Assembly (NCBI GenBank): GCA_900769325.1
Contig: CAAGGF010000075.1
Coordinates: 1 to 56,052, forward strand
Source: Spirochaetia bacterium
Lineage (GTDB): Bacteria; Spirochaetota; Spirochaetia; Treponematales; Treponemataceae
Direction of reading: 5' to 3'
Length of the DNA stretch: 56,052 bases
Shown here: positions 48,075 to 56,052 of the stretch, piece by piece
How positions within the stretch are numbered: position 1 is the first letter of the stretch
How the letters are laid out: every line of letters starts with the position of its first letter
Made by a program: the position numbers and the translations under genes
Notes under the pieces: generated by a model
The model's input: only the letters and a program-made list of their open reading frames with translations
The model's database searches: none
What the model was told of the DNA's origin: nothing

Positions 48075-50027
48075 TTATTTTAAACCTTCAATATTTTGAA
48101 GCCACATATTTGAACTTGCATCGCTTGGCATTCTCCAGTCGCCTCGTGGAGAAAGGTTTACTGTTCCGACTTTTGCACCGTCCGGCATGCATGATCTTTT
48201 AAACTGCTGTGAGAAAAATCTTTTGTAAAAAATTTTCATCCATTTGATTTTTTCTTCTTTTGAATATGGAAGGCATGCTTTTTCTGCAAGGAAGAGAATT
48301 TTTTCAGGTGAAAAACTGAAACGAAGCGTGTAGTAGAGGTAAAAATCGTGAAGTTCGTACGGACCTACTAAATCTTCTGTTTTTTGGCTTATGACTCCGT
48401 TTTCTGGCGGAAGAAGTTCTGGGCTTACAGGCGTTTCAAGAATGTCTTTTAAAATTGCTGAAAGATTTTTGTCTTGTGTTTTGCTTTCTTCCCGGAAAAA
48501 ATCTACGAGATGGCGGACGAGAGTTTTTGGAATTGAAGAATTTACGCCGTACATCGACATCTGGTCTGCGTTGTAAGTACACCAGCCGAGTGCAAGTTCG
48601 CTTAAATCTCCTGTTCCGATTACAATTGCGCCTGTTTTGTTTGCGATGTCCATTAAAACCTGAGTTCTTTCGCGTGCCTGTGCATTTTCATAAGTTGTGT
48701 CGTGGATGTTTTCGTCGTGACCGATGTCTTTAAAATGCTGGCGCACTGATTTTTCGATGTTTATTTCGATTAAGTTGGAACCTGTTGCTTTTGCAAGGTT
48801 TACTGCGTTCGTGTAAGTTCTTGAAGTTGTCCCGAAACACGGAAGAGTGACGGCTTTGATTTTATTTCTTTCAAGACCACATAAATCGAATGCTTTTGCC
48901 GTAACTAAAAGTGCAAGAGTTGAATCAAGACCGCCTGAAAGCCCTATGACTGCACTCTGGCATTTTGTATGCAAAAGGCGTTTTCTCAATCCTTCAGCCT
49001 GAAGCGTAATTACTTCTTTTGCACGGATAAATCTTTTTTGATTGTCTTCCGGTACAAACGGATGTGAAGGAATGTTTCGCATGAACTCTTCTTTCTGGTA
49101 GTTTATTGGGTTCGAATTTACGGAAACTGTTCTAAACGGCTTTGAATTTTTTAAATTTTCTTTTGATTTTGAATAAGTCGTGGTTTTTCTTCTTTCCTGA
49201 AAAAGCCGTTCTGCGTCAATTTCTGCAAAAATCATTGTTTCCTTGGAGAAAGGTTCTTTTTCGGCAAGAATTGTTCCGTTTTCGCATATTAAACTGTGTC
49301 CTGAAAAAACTAAATCTTGAGTCGATTCATCGTGCCCTGCATTTGCGTAAATGTATGCTGAAATTGTTTTTGCCGACTGCATTTTTACAAGGTCTTTTCG
49401 GTATTCGGCTTTTCCGATGATTTCGTTTGAAGCAGAAAGGTTTAAGATTATTGAAGCTCCATTTAAAGAAGAATTTAATGAAGGCGGGTTTACAGTCCAT
49501 AAATCTTCGCACAGTTCAATTGAAACGCTGAATAGGGGATTTTTTTTGTCTGAAAGAATGATGTTTGTTCCAAACGGAACTGAAGGATTTTTTTCAGAAA
49601 TGTAAACCGTTTTTTCTTCTGTTTGAGTGTATTCTGAAAAATATCGCTTTTCGTAAAATTCACAGTAATTAGGAATAAAAGTTTTTGGAATTATAGAAAG
49701 AATTTTTCCGCCTTGAATGCTAAATGCACAGTTGTAAATGTCGTTTTCAAGTGCAAACGGAGAACCGATTACGATTAACGGCAAAAAATCTTTTGTTTTT
49801 TCGCAAATTTCTTCTATAGCGTTTATCGCAGAATCTTGAAGCGTTTTTTGAAGGAAAAGGTCGTGACATGTGTAGCCGGTAACTGAAAGTTCCGGGAAAA
49901 CAATGATGGATGCTTTTTTTTCTGAAGCAGTTTTTACACATTCTATGATTTTTTCTGCGTTAAATTCTGTATTGGAAACTTGTATTTCTGGAGAACAGCA
50001 GCATACTCTGAAAAATCCGTAATTCAT
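48075..50027 (-). CDS. nadE: Glutamine-dependent NAD+ synthetase
   Basis: Last step of NAD biosynthesis: amidation of deamido-NAD. The N-terminal nitrilase-like glutaminase (about 1-280) has Glu46 (FPELSVTGYTCHD), the Lys in IPKTFIPNY and the catalytic Cys in ELCEDLW. The C-terminal synthetase has the ATP loop SGGLDS at 364-369. The 650-residue two-domain form uses glutamine directly. No Shine-Dalgarno site precedes the ATG; a strong extended -10 promoter ends 6 nt upstream, so the mRNA is probably leaderless. rlmJ follows without a gap. Confidence 0.96.
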   Translation of the reverse strand: MNYGFFRVCCCSPEIQVSNTEFNAEKIIECVKTASEKKASIIVFPELSVTGYTCHDLFLQKTLQDSAINAIEEICEKTKDFLPLIVIGSPFALENDIYNCAFSIQGGKILSIIPKTFIPNYCEFYEKRYFSEYTQTEEKTVYISEKNPSVPFGTNIILSDKKNPLFSVSIELCEDLWTVNPPSLNSSLNGASIILNLSASNEIIGKAEYRKDLVKMQSAKTISAYIYANAGHDESTQDLVFSGHSLICENGTILAEKEPFSKETMIFAEIDAERLFQERRKTTTYSKSKENLKNSKPFRTVSVNSNPINYQKEEFMRNIPSHPFVPEDNQKRFIRAKEVITLQAEGLRKRLLHTKCQSAVIGLSGGLDSTLALLVTAKAFDLCGLERNKIKAVTLPCFGTTSRTYTNAVNLAKATGSNLIEINIEKSVRQHFKDIGHDENIHDTTYENAQARERTQVLMDIANKTGAIVIGTGDLSELALGWCTYNADQMSMYGVNSSIPKTLVRHLVDFFREESKTQDKNLSAILKDILETPVSPELLPPENGVISQKTEDLVGPYELHDFYLYYTLRFSFSPEKILFLAEKACLPYSKEEKIKWMKIFYKRFFSQQFKRSCMPDGAKVGTVNLSPRGDWRMPSDASSNMWLQNIEGLK

Positions 50028-50033
50028 AATTTA

Positions 50034-50062
50034 ATTTTACCATTTTTTTTATTTGATGTCGA
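50034..50062 (-). promoter_or_regulatory. nadE promoter abutting the start codon
   Basis: Minus-strand TCGACA (50062-50057), 17 nt ending TGG, TAAAAT (50039-50034), then 6 nt to the ATG. The -35 matches 5 of 6, the -10 5 of 6, and an extended -10 TG is present. Confidence 0.65.
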
Positions 50063-50122
50063 TTTATAGTTTAAGAAAATTGTCATGTTTTTTTTGTTGG
50101 TGCTTTGATTTTGATTCGGCTT

Positions 50123-50151
50123 TTGACTGTAAGAAAAATTTATGCTATATT
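50123..50151 (+). promoter_or_regulatory. Promoter of the U32 gene abutting the start codon
   Basis: TTGACT (50123-50128), 17 nt ending TGC, TATATT (50146-50151), then exactly 7 nt to the ATG at 50159. Strong -35, -10 and extended -10. Confidence 0.7.
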
Positions 50152-50158
50152 CTAAATC

Positions 50159-52384
50159 ATGTGTGAATTATTAGCTCCTGCGGGAAATATCGAATCTTTA
50201 GAAGCTGCTATCGGTGAAGGTGCAGATGCCGTTTATCTTGGGTTAAAAAGTTTTAATGCCCGGCTCAGAACTTCAAATTTTGCATGGAATCAGTTTGAAG
50301 CTGCCGTAAGTGCAGTTCACCGCTTAAAGAAAAAAATATATGTTACGGTAAATACAGTTTGTGAAGAGTGTGAAACTGAACGCCTTTATAGATTTTTAGC
50401 ATATTTAAACAGAATTCATCCAGACGGACTTATCGTTCAAGATTTTGGTATAATCCGAATGTGTCAGGAATTTTTCCCGGATTTAGAGCTTCATTCTTCA
50501 ACTCAGATGAATGTCGAAAGTGCAAAAGGAGCAAATCTTTTAGCAAAACAGGGAATCAAGCGCGTTGTTGTTGCCCGTGAATTAGGTTTAGAAGAAATAA
50601 AGCACATAAAACAGAATGCAAAATGCCAGATTGAAATGTTTGTTCACGGTGCTCTTTGCGTAAGTGAATCCGGTCTTTGTCTTTTTTCAAGTTTTCTAGG
50701 CGGAAAATCTGCAAACCGCGGAATGTGTACGCAGGCGTGCAGAAGATTTTATTCTGCTGATTGTCCCGGCGGAATGACGGAAGGCTATTATTTTTCCCCA
50801 TGCGATATGCAGTTAATAGATAAAATCCCGGAACTTGCAGAACTTGGCGTTGATTCATTTAAAATCGAAGGCCGTATGAAAAGTGCAGAATATGTCGGAA
50901 CTGTCGTTTCTGCTTACCGTTATGTCCTTGACCATTATAAAGAAGATAAAAAAGGTGCAGTCGCTACCGGAAAAAGAATTCTTGCTGGAGATTTTGCAAG
51001 GTCAAAAACTTCTTACTGGTACAATTTTTCAGACTTAAAAGACGGAATCGAAAACGCCGGAAAAGAAATTTTAAATCCTAATCAGGCAGGCGGAACAGGA
51101 ATCTATCTTGGAAAAATTTCTGCAAAAAAGCCGTGCCCAAAAGAAGTTCTTGAAGAAATACAAAAAAAACTCCCGGATTCTCAAAAAAACTTGCGTTTTC
51201 AGCTTGCACATTTGTCAGGCGGCTCTTATGACCCAGACCCTGGAGATTCTATCCGCCTTCATACGCAGAATGATACTGGTCGTGTAAGCCATAAAATCCA
51301 TTTTGTCGAAGAGGAAGAAAATGGAAAACGCTGGATTGACATACCGAATGGGTTTAGTGTAGGAGATTTTGTTTACCTTCTTCAGTTAAAGTCAAATTCC
51401 CGTCGTTATTCCAAAATTCTTCCATCAGATTTGTCTAAATTCCGCCGTCAGCCGCAGGATGAAATTCTTCCGGTCCTTGATTTGACACCGGTTGAAAACA
51501 AAGAACTTTCATATTTCCCGGAAGGAATATATGTACAGGTTTCTTCAATTTCCGATGTTTTCCAGGCACAGATTTTAAATCCCGTAAGACTGATTCTGGA
51601 ACTTAATACAGAAACACAGAATGATTTACTCAACGAAAAAACTGTTCTTCCGTTTAGCAAAAAATCTGTATTCATTTCCCTCGACCCGTTTTGTCCGGCA
51701 GCTATCGAAGATTCCCTTTCCCTTACTGTAAAACAGCTTTCAGAAAAAGGTTACCGTAATTTTGTTGCAAATAATCTTTCTCATCTGGAGATGCTAAAAG
51801 GAAAAGATTTCAATGTCATTGCAGGTCCTTACCTTTATACTTTTAACAGATGGGCTGTTTCATTCCTCGAAAATCAGAATATTACATCTTTTATAATGCC
51901 ATACGAAAATTCCAGAAAAAATCTTGAGAACACATTCGAAAAAAATGTCCGAAAGCGTGTCTTAGTTCCTGTTTTCGCATATCCTGCTTTATTCAGAATG
52001 CGATTTAAATTGCCGCAAGATTACAATTTTACATACTTCCAGGATAAAGAAGAAGTTGAATTCAAGGCCGTTTCATCTCAAGACGGTTCTTTTGTAATGC
52101 CTGAAATACCGTTTTCTATTCTTGATAAAATTGATATTCTAAGCCAGAACGGTTTTAAGCGTTACCTGATTGACTTCTCAAAAACTAAAATTTCCAGAAG
52201 CGAGATAAAATCAATTCAAGCCTCTATGTCGAAAAAACAGGTTTTACCTGAAGTTTCCCGATTCAACTGGAAAAACGGTTTTTACAATCCTGAACAAATC
52301 GAAGCATATAAATCTTTGAATAATGTGCCTCCTAAAACTAACGGAAAAAAGCCATTTAAGAAATCTTCTCGTTCAAAGTCTTAG
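50159..52384 (+). CDS. Peptidase U32 family protein (RlhA/TrhP-like RNA hydroxylation)
   Basis: 741 residues. It begins CELLAPAGNIESLEAAIGEGADAVYLG, the invariant N terminus of the family, and has the U32 signature around MFVHGALCVSESGLCLFSS with CTQACRR, then the EGRMKSAEYV motif. U32 members such as RlhA and TrhP hydroxylate rRNA or tRNA, and others were first called collagenases; which one applies here is not clear. Long C-terminal part (from about 290) includes a U32 C-terminal domain. The start is fixed by homology and no Shine-Dalgarno site can fit, because the -10 box ends 7 nt before it. Confidence 0.9.
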   Translation: MCELLAPAGNIESLEAAIGEGADAVYLGLKSFNARLRTSNFAWNQFEAAVSAVHRLKKKIYVTVNTVCEECETERLYRFLAYLNRIHPDGLIVQDFGIIRMCQEFFPDLELHSSTQMNVESAKGANLLAKQGIKRVVVARELGLEEIKHIKQNAKCQIEMFVHGALCVSESGLCLFSSFLGGKSANRGMCTQACRRFYSADCPGGMTEGYYFSPCDMQLIDKIPELAELGVDSFKIEGRMKSAEYVGTVVSAYRYVLDHYKEDKKGAVATGKRILAGDFARSKTSYWYNFSDLKDGIENAGKEILNPNQAGGTGIYLGKISAKKPCPKEVLEEIQKKLPDSQKNLRFQLAHLSGGSYDPDPGDSIRLHTQNDTGRVSHKIHFVEEEENGKRWIDIPNGFSVGDFVYLLQLKSNSRRYSKILPSDLSKFRRQPQDEILPVLDLTPVENKELSYFPEGIYVQVSSISDVFQAQILNPVRLILELNTETQNDLLNEKTVLPFSKKSVFISLDPFCPAAIEDSLSLTVKQLSEKGYRNFVANNLSHLEMLKGKDFNVIAGPYLYTFNRWAVSFLENQNITSFIMPYENSRKNLENTFEKNVRKRVLVPVFAYPALFRMRFKLPQDYNFTYFQDKEEVEFKAVSSQDGSFVMPEIPFSILDKIDILSQNGFKRYLIDFSKTKISRSEIKSIQASMSKKQVLPEVSRFNWKNGFYNPEQIEAYKSLNNVPPKTNGKKPFKKSSRSKS

Positions 52385-52845
52385 AATGTAACTTCAGATG
52401 CTGTCTCATCGTAATCACAGGCGGCATCGTATTCCATTTTGACTTCTTCATCAGGGGATGCCTTGTTTGCTTCTGCAATTGCATTTAGATTTTCTTTCGA
52501 ATCTTCTTTCTTTGAAAATCTTGGCTTAAATTCAATGTGTTCAGCAATAATTGAAATTTTACTGTTCATTTTTCCGTCAGCACTTTTCCATCTGTTCTGC
52601 TTTAAACGACCGACAACACGCATACCACGACCTTTATCACAATTTTTTTCGCATGCATCTGCGAGCGTTTTGTAAGTTTCGATGTCAAAATAACTGACTT
52701 CATTTACGCCTTCACCGTTCTGATTTTTATAAAATCTGTTTACGGCAATAGGAATTTTACAAATTTTAAAACCTGAAGTAGTTTTTAAAATTTCCGGTTT
52801 TCTTACAACATTACCTTCTACAATAATTGAATTTAACTGATTCAT
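52381..52845 (-). CDS. ssb: Single-stranded DNA-binding protein
   Basis: 154 residues. The OB-fold opens LNSIIVEGNVVRKPE and continues through GFKICKIPIAVNRFYKN, VSYFDIETYKTLADACEKN and GRGMRVVGRLKQNRWK, all typical of bacterial SSB. The C-terminal tail is acidic but ends DETASEVTF rather than the usual DDDIPF, a weaker version of the protein-interaction tip. GAGG precedes the ATG. It is convergent with the U32 gene, the stops overlapping by 4 bp. Confidence 0.88.
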   Translation of the reverse strand: MNQLNSIIVEGNVVRKPEILKTTSGFKICKIPIAVNRFYKNQNGEGVNEVSYFDIETYKTLADACEKNCDKGRGMRVVGRLKQNRWKSADGKMNSKISIIAEHIEFKPRFSKKEDSKENLNAIAEANKASPDEEVKMEYDAACDYDETASEVTF

Positions 52846-52884
52846 ACTCGATACCTCATAATTTTTTTTCCGGCCGGGGAAATG

Positions 52885-52905
52885 GACTTTTATTCTTTAA
52901 AAGTC
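52885..52905 (-). promoter_or_regulatory. Hairpin in the ssb leader
   Basis: Eight-pair stem GACTTTTA/TAAAAGTC (52885-52892, 52898-52905). The rest of the 52846-53001 gap is AT-rich with a CCGGCCGG palindrome; I see no further gene. Confidence 0.4.
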
Positions 52906-53001
52906 TCAATATTTAAATAGCCGTTAAAATGCAGGTTTCGGCAATGAAAAATAAAAAAAAATAAAATAAAACAAAAAATTATAAAGATTAACTTGAAAAA
53001 A

Positions 53002-54888
53002 CTATCCGTTAGAAACAAGACGGAGAATGAAAAGTTCAACATACATCAGAAGTGCATCGTGTTCTTTTATTTTTTGCATGTTCGGCGTTGAAACCAAAGA
53101 TTCTGCAAGGCTTTGAACCCGTGAAAGCGTAAACGACTGAGACGAAATTGTTCTTATGACCTTTCTCATATAATCTCTGATAAGAGCATTGACATCTTCT
53201 GTAAGCTGATTGAATGCCTCTTTTGTAAGCATATGATTCCATTGTTTTAGATAAGAGTCGAGTTCGCGATCGATTGTTGAGCCTTCCGGTACAAGATCGT
53301 TAATTATTGTTTTTGAACTTTGGACGATTGCCTCGCGTTTTGAAAGAGACTTTTTAGGTGCTTCCCGTTTTTCGATTGTGGTCTGAACTTCGCTTTTTGC
53401 TTCGGTTTGGTCGTGCTTTCGTGCAAAAAGTCCGATTATCCATGAAATGAGTGGAACTGTATACCAGAACGGAAGAAGCGTTTTTGCATTGTTTAAAATA
53501 GATGTGTTTTTGAGCATAAGAAGGTTTGTGTATGAAACTAGGTGCCCGTTTTCAAAAAGCTTGAATTTTTTATCTTCGTTTGAATGTTCAGATTCAAAAT
53601 GAAGCATTGTAAGGAAATTTGCATTTAAAAGAGAGTAGAGTACGGGGCTTAATTTTTTTACTTCGGCTTCAAGGCAGGATTCGAAAACTTTTACATCTTT
53701 CATTTCAGGGAGTTTTCTGTAATTTTCAAGTGCTTTTACCCATTTTTGAGTTAAATCTTTTTCGACAATATCGTGTGCTTCGTTTGCAAGGCGGACAATC
53801 AGAGGAAAAACCCGGTCTTTATAGATGAAATACCTTGTTCCTGATTCGATTTTAAAAACCAGAAGGGAAGGAAGTTCGCTGTTTACGCTTTCTGTCGTAA
53901 TTTTTTTTAGAAGGGCTTTTAAATCTTCTTCATCGTATTGACCGTATAAAAGAACTCCTTTTGAATCCTTGATTTTTAAAATGCTGTCCATCGAAAAAAA
54001 GTACGGCGGTTTTGAAAGTGCAAGTTTTAATTCGTTTAGAGCCTGCTGTTTTGCTTCTTTATCGCTTGCAATCTGCTTTTGATTTAAAGAATGAATTTCG
54101 CACAATGCAACAGATTGAAGAATGTTAGTGTCTTCTGTAGTTCTGTCTTTTACTTTTTCAAAATCCTGCCTGATAAAATAAAGGAGCTGCGTCCAGAAAT
54201 AGAAATTGTCGCTTTTTAAATCTTCCGTGATGTCATGAATTTCCTGGGACATAACGAATTTGTTGAAAAAAGTCTGACTTGTGAGCTCTTTTCCTGGATT
54301 TGCAATGCGCATTTTCTTTTGAAAATAATCGTGGTATTCTTCTTTTTTGAGCATGTGTTTGATTTTTTCTGTTGCTGCTTTTATGATGTACTGAACCGGA
54401 ACGCATCCCGGAAAAAGAAGAGGCGGAATGTCGCGAGGAAGCGTTAAACCGTATAGAACCGGCGAAGATAAATCCTGATGCTCGTAAAATTTAGGAATAA
54501 AAACTTCTGCATCAACTCTTTCAATTACATCAGGCGGAAGCTGCTTTGGTAAATCAGTGATGTTTGGAAACGGAATTGCGACGGAATTTACGATTTCTTT
54601 GTATTTATTTGCATAAAAAATTGAATAATAACTTGTTACGATGATGACAGGTTTTTGAGTATTGAAATTTTGAAGGTAAATTTCTTTTTTTTTGCTCAGT
54701 TTTTTAAGTTCGTTTTTTAAGTTTTCTTCTGTGTTTTCAAGGTAAATGATTAACGACGGCTGTTCTTCAAGGTGATGGGTTGCATATTTTTTTATGTATT
54801 CTAAAAAGTCTCTGTATCCTACAAAAGCAGAATCAATTTTGCTTGCATACCATCTGAGAATTGTTCCTAAATTTGAAGTCGTTGCCAT
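53002..54888 (-). CDS. Large hypothetical protein, 628 residues
   Basis: Not recognised; likely lineage-specific. It starts MATTSNLGTILRWYASKIDS and has a mostly helical, Lys/Leu-rich N-terminal half without signal peptide, one hydrophobic segment around residue 490 (LLPFWYTVPLISWIIGLFA) and a charged helical C-terminal part. A single-span membrane protein with a large cytoplasmic domain fits. The ATG at 54888 is preferred to an upstream start at 54951 because a good promoter (TTCACA-17-TAAAAT) ends 7 nt before 54888, placing 54951 upstream of the promoter. Confidence 0.7.
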   Translation of the reverse strand: MATTSNLGTILRWYASKIDSAFVGYRDFLEYIKKYATHHLEEQPSLIIYLENTEENLKNELKKLSKKKEIYLQNFNTQKPVIIVTSYYSIFYANKYKEIVNSVAIPFPNITDLPKQLPPDVIERVDAEVFIPKFYEHQDLSSPVLYGLTLPRDIPPLLFPGCVPVQYIIKAATEKIKHMLKKEEYHDYFQKKMRIANPGKELTSQTFFNKFVMSQEIHDITEDLKSDNFYFWTQLLYFIRQDFEKVKDRTTEDTNILQSVALCEIHSLNQKQIASDKEAKQQALNELKLALSKPPYFFSMDSILKIKDSKGVLLYGQYDEEDLKALLKKITTESVNSELPSLLVFKIESGTRYFIYKDRVFPLIVRLANEAHDIVEKDLTQKWVKALENYRKLPEMKDVKVFESCLEAEVKKLSPVLYSLLNANFLTMLHFESEHSNEDKKFKLFENGHLVSYTNLLMLKNTSILNNAKTLLPFWYTVPLISWIIGLFARKHDQTEAKSEVQTTIEKREAPKKSLSKREAIVQSSKTIINDLVPEGSTIDRELDSYLKQWNHMLTKEAFNQLTEDVNALIRDYMRKVIRTISSQSFTLSRVQSLAESLVSTPNMQKIKEHDALLMYVELFILRLVSNG

Positions 54889-54895
54889 ATTGACT

Positions 54896-54924
54896 ATTTT
54901 ATCATTAAATCTTATTTTTGTGAA
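54896..54924 (-). promoter_or_regulatory. Promoter abutting the start of the 628-residue protein gene
   Basis: Minus-strand TTCACA (54924-54919), 17 nt ending TGA, TAAAAT (54901-54896), then 7 nt to the ATG. Confidence 0.6.
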
Positions 54925-54977
54925 CCTAAAAAAGACACTCGAATTTTTCAATATTGTTTTAAAGAAAAATTCTTTAC

Positions 54978-55006
54978 TTTACGGAATATGAACAAAATTG
55001 TATAAT
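54978..55006 (+). promoter_or_regulatory. ilvD promoter
   Basis: TTTACG (54978-54983), 17 nt, TATAAT (55001-55006). A normal leader with GGGGG before the ATG follows, in contrast to its divergent neighbour. No T-box is visible. Confidence 0.65.
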
Positions 55007-55034
55007 ATTTTCTATTCTTTTTGGGGGTAATAAA

Positions 55035-56052
55035 ATGTCAAAAAAATCAGATAACGCTTGTAAAGGTGTTGCACGTGCACCTCACCGTTCACTTTATTAT
55101 GCATCAGGCTACACAGATGAAGAACTAAACCAGCCGATGGTCGGAATTATTTGTGCAAAAAATGAACTTATTCCAGGTCATATTGAACTTGACAGAATTT
55201 CAGAGGCAGTAAAAGCCGGCGTACGAATGGCAGGTGGAACTCCTATTGAATTCCCTGCGATTGGTGTGTGCGACGGTATTGCAATGGGTCACGAGGGAAT
55301 GAAGTATTCACTTGTAACGAGGGAACTTATCGCAGACAGTGTTGAATGTGTTGCAAAGGCTCATCAGTTTGATGCTCTTGTTATGATTCCTAACTGCGAT
55401 AAAATTGTCCCGGGTATGCTTATGGCTGCAGCCCGCCTTGATTTACCGACAGTGTTTGTTTCTGGCGGTCCTATGATGCCAGGCCATCTTCCTGGTAACG
55501 ATCCTTCAAATCCGTATTCAGGAAAAAATCTTTCTCTTACAGATATGTTCGAAGCTGTCGGCGGCCTTGCTGTAGGAAAAATTACAGAATCCCAGCTTAA
55601 AGAAATGGAACACAGCGCATGTCCTGGATGTGGTGCCTGCTCTGGAATGTTTACAGCAAATTCGATGAACTGCCTTACAGAGGTTTTAGGTCTTGGTCTT
55701 CCTGGTAACGGAACGATTCCTGCTGTAACTGGTGAACGCATTGCGCTTGCAAAGCACGCTGGTATGGCTGTTATGACTTTGTATAAAAAAGGAATTACAG
55801 CACGCCAAATGATGAGCGCAGAAAGTTTTAAAAACGGACTTGCAGCTGATATGGCACTTGGCTGTTCGTCAAATACAATGCTTCATCTTCCTGCAATTGC
55901 ACACGAAGCCGGAATTGAAATTGACCTTCACGAAGTAAATGAAATTTCAAATAGAACTCCAAACCTCTGCCACTTAGCTCCTGCAGGTCATACTTTTATG
56001 TGTGAATTAAACGACGCCGGCGGTGTTCAGGCAGTTCTTGCTGAACTTGCAA
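55035..56052 (+). CDS. ilvD: Dihydroxyacid dehydratase (partial, 3' end beyond the window)
   Basis: Iron-sulfur dehydratase of branched-chain amino acid synthesis, converting dihydroxyacids to 2-keto acids. The first 339 residues are present and intact. Conserved features are PIEFPAIGVCDGIAMGHEGM, the cluster ligand Cys121 in PNCDKIVPG, and CPGCGACSGM (Cys196, 199 and 202). The start ATG has GGGGG at about 8 nt. The gene runs off the right edge of the window. Confidence 0.95.
   Translation, partial: MSKKSDNACKGVARAPHRSLYYASGYTDEELNQPMVGIICAKNELIPGHIELDRISEAVKAGVRMAGGTPIEFPAIGVCDGIAMGHEGMKYSLVTRELIADSVECVAKAHQFDALVMIPNCDKIVPGMLMAAARLDLPTVFVSGGPMMPGHLPGNDPSNPYSGKNLSLTDMFEAVGGLAVGKITESQLKEMEHSACPGCGACSGMFTANSMNCLTEVLGLGLPGNGTIPAVTGERIALAKHAGMAVMTLYKKGITARQMMSAESFKNGLAADMALGCSSNTMLHLPAIAHEAGIEIDLHEVNEISNRTPNLCHLAPAGHTFMCELNDAGGVQAVLAELA

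Noticed and set aside
47858..48202. 114-codon plus-strand open frame
   Set aside because: Antisense to the rlmJ-nadE junction with no supporting motif or ribosome binding site.
54952..55034. T-box leader before ilvD (also considered for leuS and alaS)
   Set aside because: No TGGNACCGCG-type antiterminator sequence and the leaders are too short.
1..56052. tRNA, rRNA, tmRNA, CRISPR array, insertion sequence or prophage
   Set aside because: No TYC-loop-like GGTTCGA with matching arms, no regularly spaced repeats and no transposase, integrase or phage-type reading frame was found in the gaps or among the genes.

Overview
The window is low-GC bacterial chromosome from a spirochaete, almost certainly a Treponema (probably a gut, rumen or oral commensal, since it carries de novo purine and fatty-acid genes that T. 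pallidum lacks). The evidence is a class II PurE, a FabV/trans-2-enoyl reductase close to my recollection of the T. denticola enzyme, a short alanyl-tRNA synthetase of the spirochaete type, unlinked groES and groEL, a protein related to T. pallidum Tp0751 (pallilysin), and the order sigma factor - groES - TPR lipoprotein - nusB - SurA-like protein - alaS, which I remember as conserved in T. pallidum (TP1012 to TP1017). No rRNA, tRNA, CRISPR, prophage or insertion sequence is visible. This is ordinary housekeeping chromosome; the interest lies in regulation and in a few degenerate proteins.

Layout. 1-2.3 kb: purE and purF. 2.4-6.4 kb: heat-shock genes grpE-dnaK-dnaJ with strong terminators. 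6.5-10.6 kb: a partner-switching signalling operon of two SpoIIE-type phosphatases and a STAS protein; the second phosphatase and the STAS protein have lost their key residues. 10.7-17.3 kb: a type II fatty-acid cluster (fabF, fabV, fabD, fabG, a second fabF, fabZ) in which every gene has its own leader with a hairpin. 17.4-25.8 kb, minus strand: leuS, an orphan family 5 solute-binding protein with three uncharacterised genes, and rnhA. 26.0-30.4 kb: groEL and a methionine ABC transporter (metNIQ). 30.4-37.3 kb: the Tp0751-like protein, alaS, a SurA-like chaperone, nusB and a TPR lipoprotein. 37.5-39.0 kb: groES and a group 2/3 sigma factor transcribed divergently from a 368-nt regulatory region with a well-matched sigma-54 (-24/-12) promoter. 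39.0-45.5 kb, minus: dnaE-yggT-recG. 45.6-54.9 kb: small genes, a phosphatase, rlmJ-nadE, a U32 protein, ssb and a large unknown protein. 55.0 kb to the end: the start of ilvD.

Three observations stand out. (1) At least eight genes have a sigma-70-like -10 box ending exactly 6 or 7 nt before the start codon, with no room for a Shine-Dalgarno site; they appear to make leaderless mRNAs, including two divergent pairs. Most other promoter-proximal genes here keep clear Shine-Dalgarno sequences. (2) The alternative sigma gene at 38120 has a TGGCAT-N5-TTGCA promoter with paired repeats upstream, which suggests an RpoN-to-sigma cascade like RpoN-RpoS in Borrelia. (3) The signalling operon after dnaJ pairs an apparently active phosphatase with a pseudophosphatase and a STAS protein that lacks the phosphorylatable serine.
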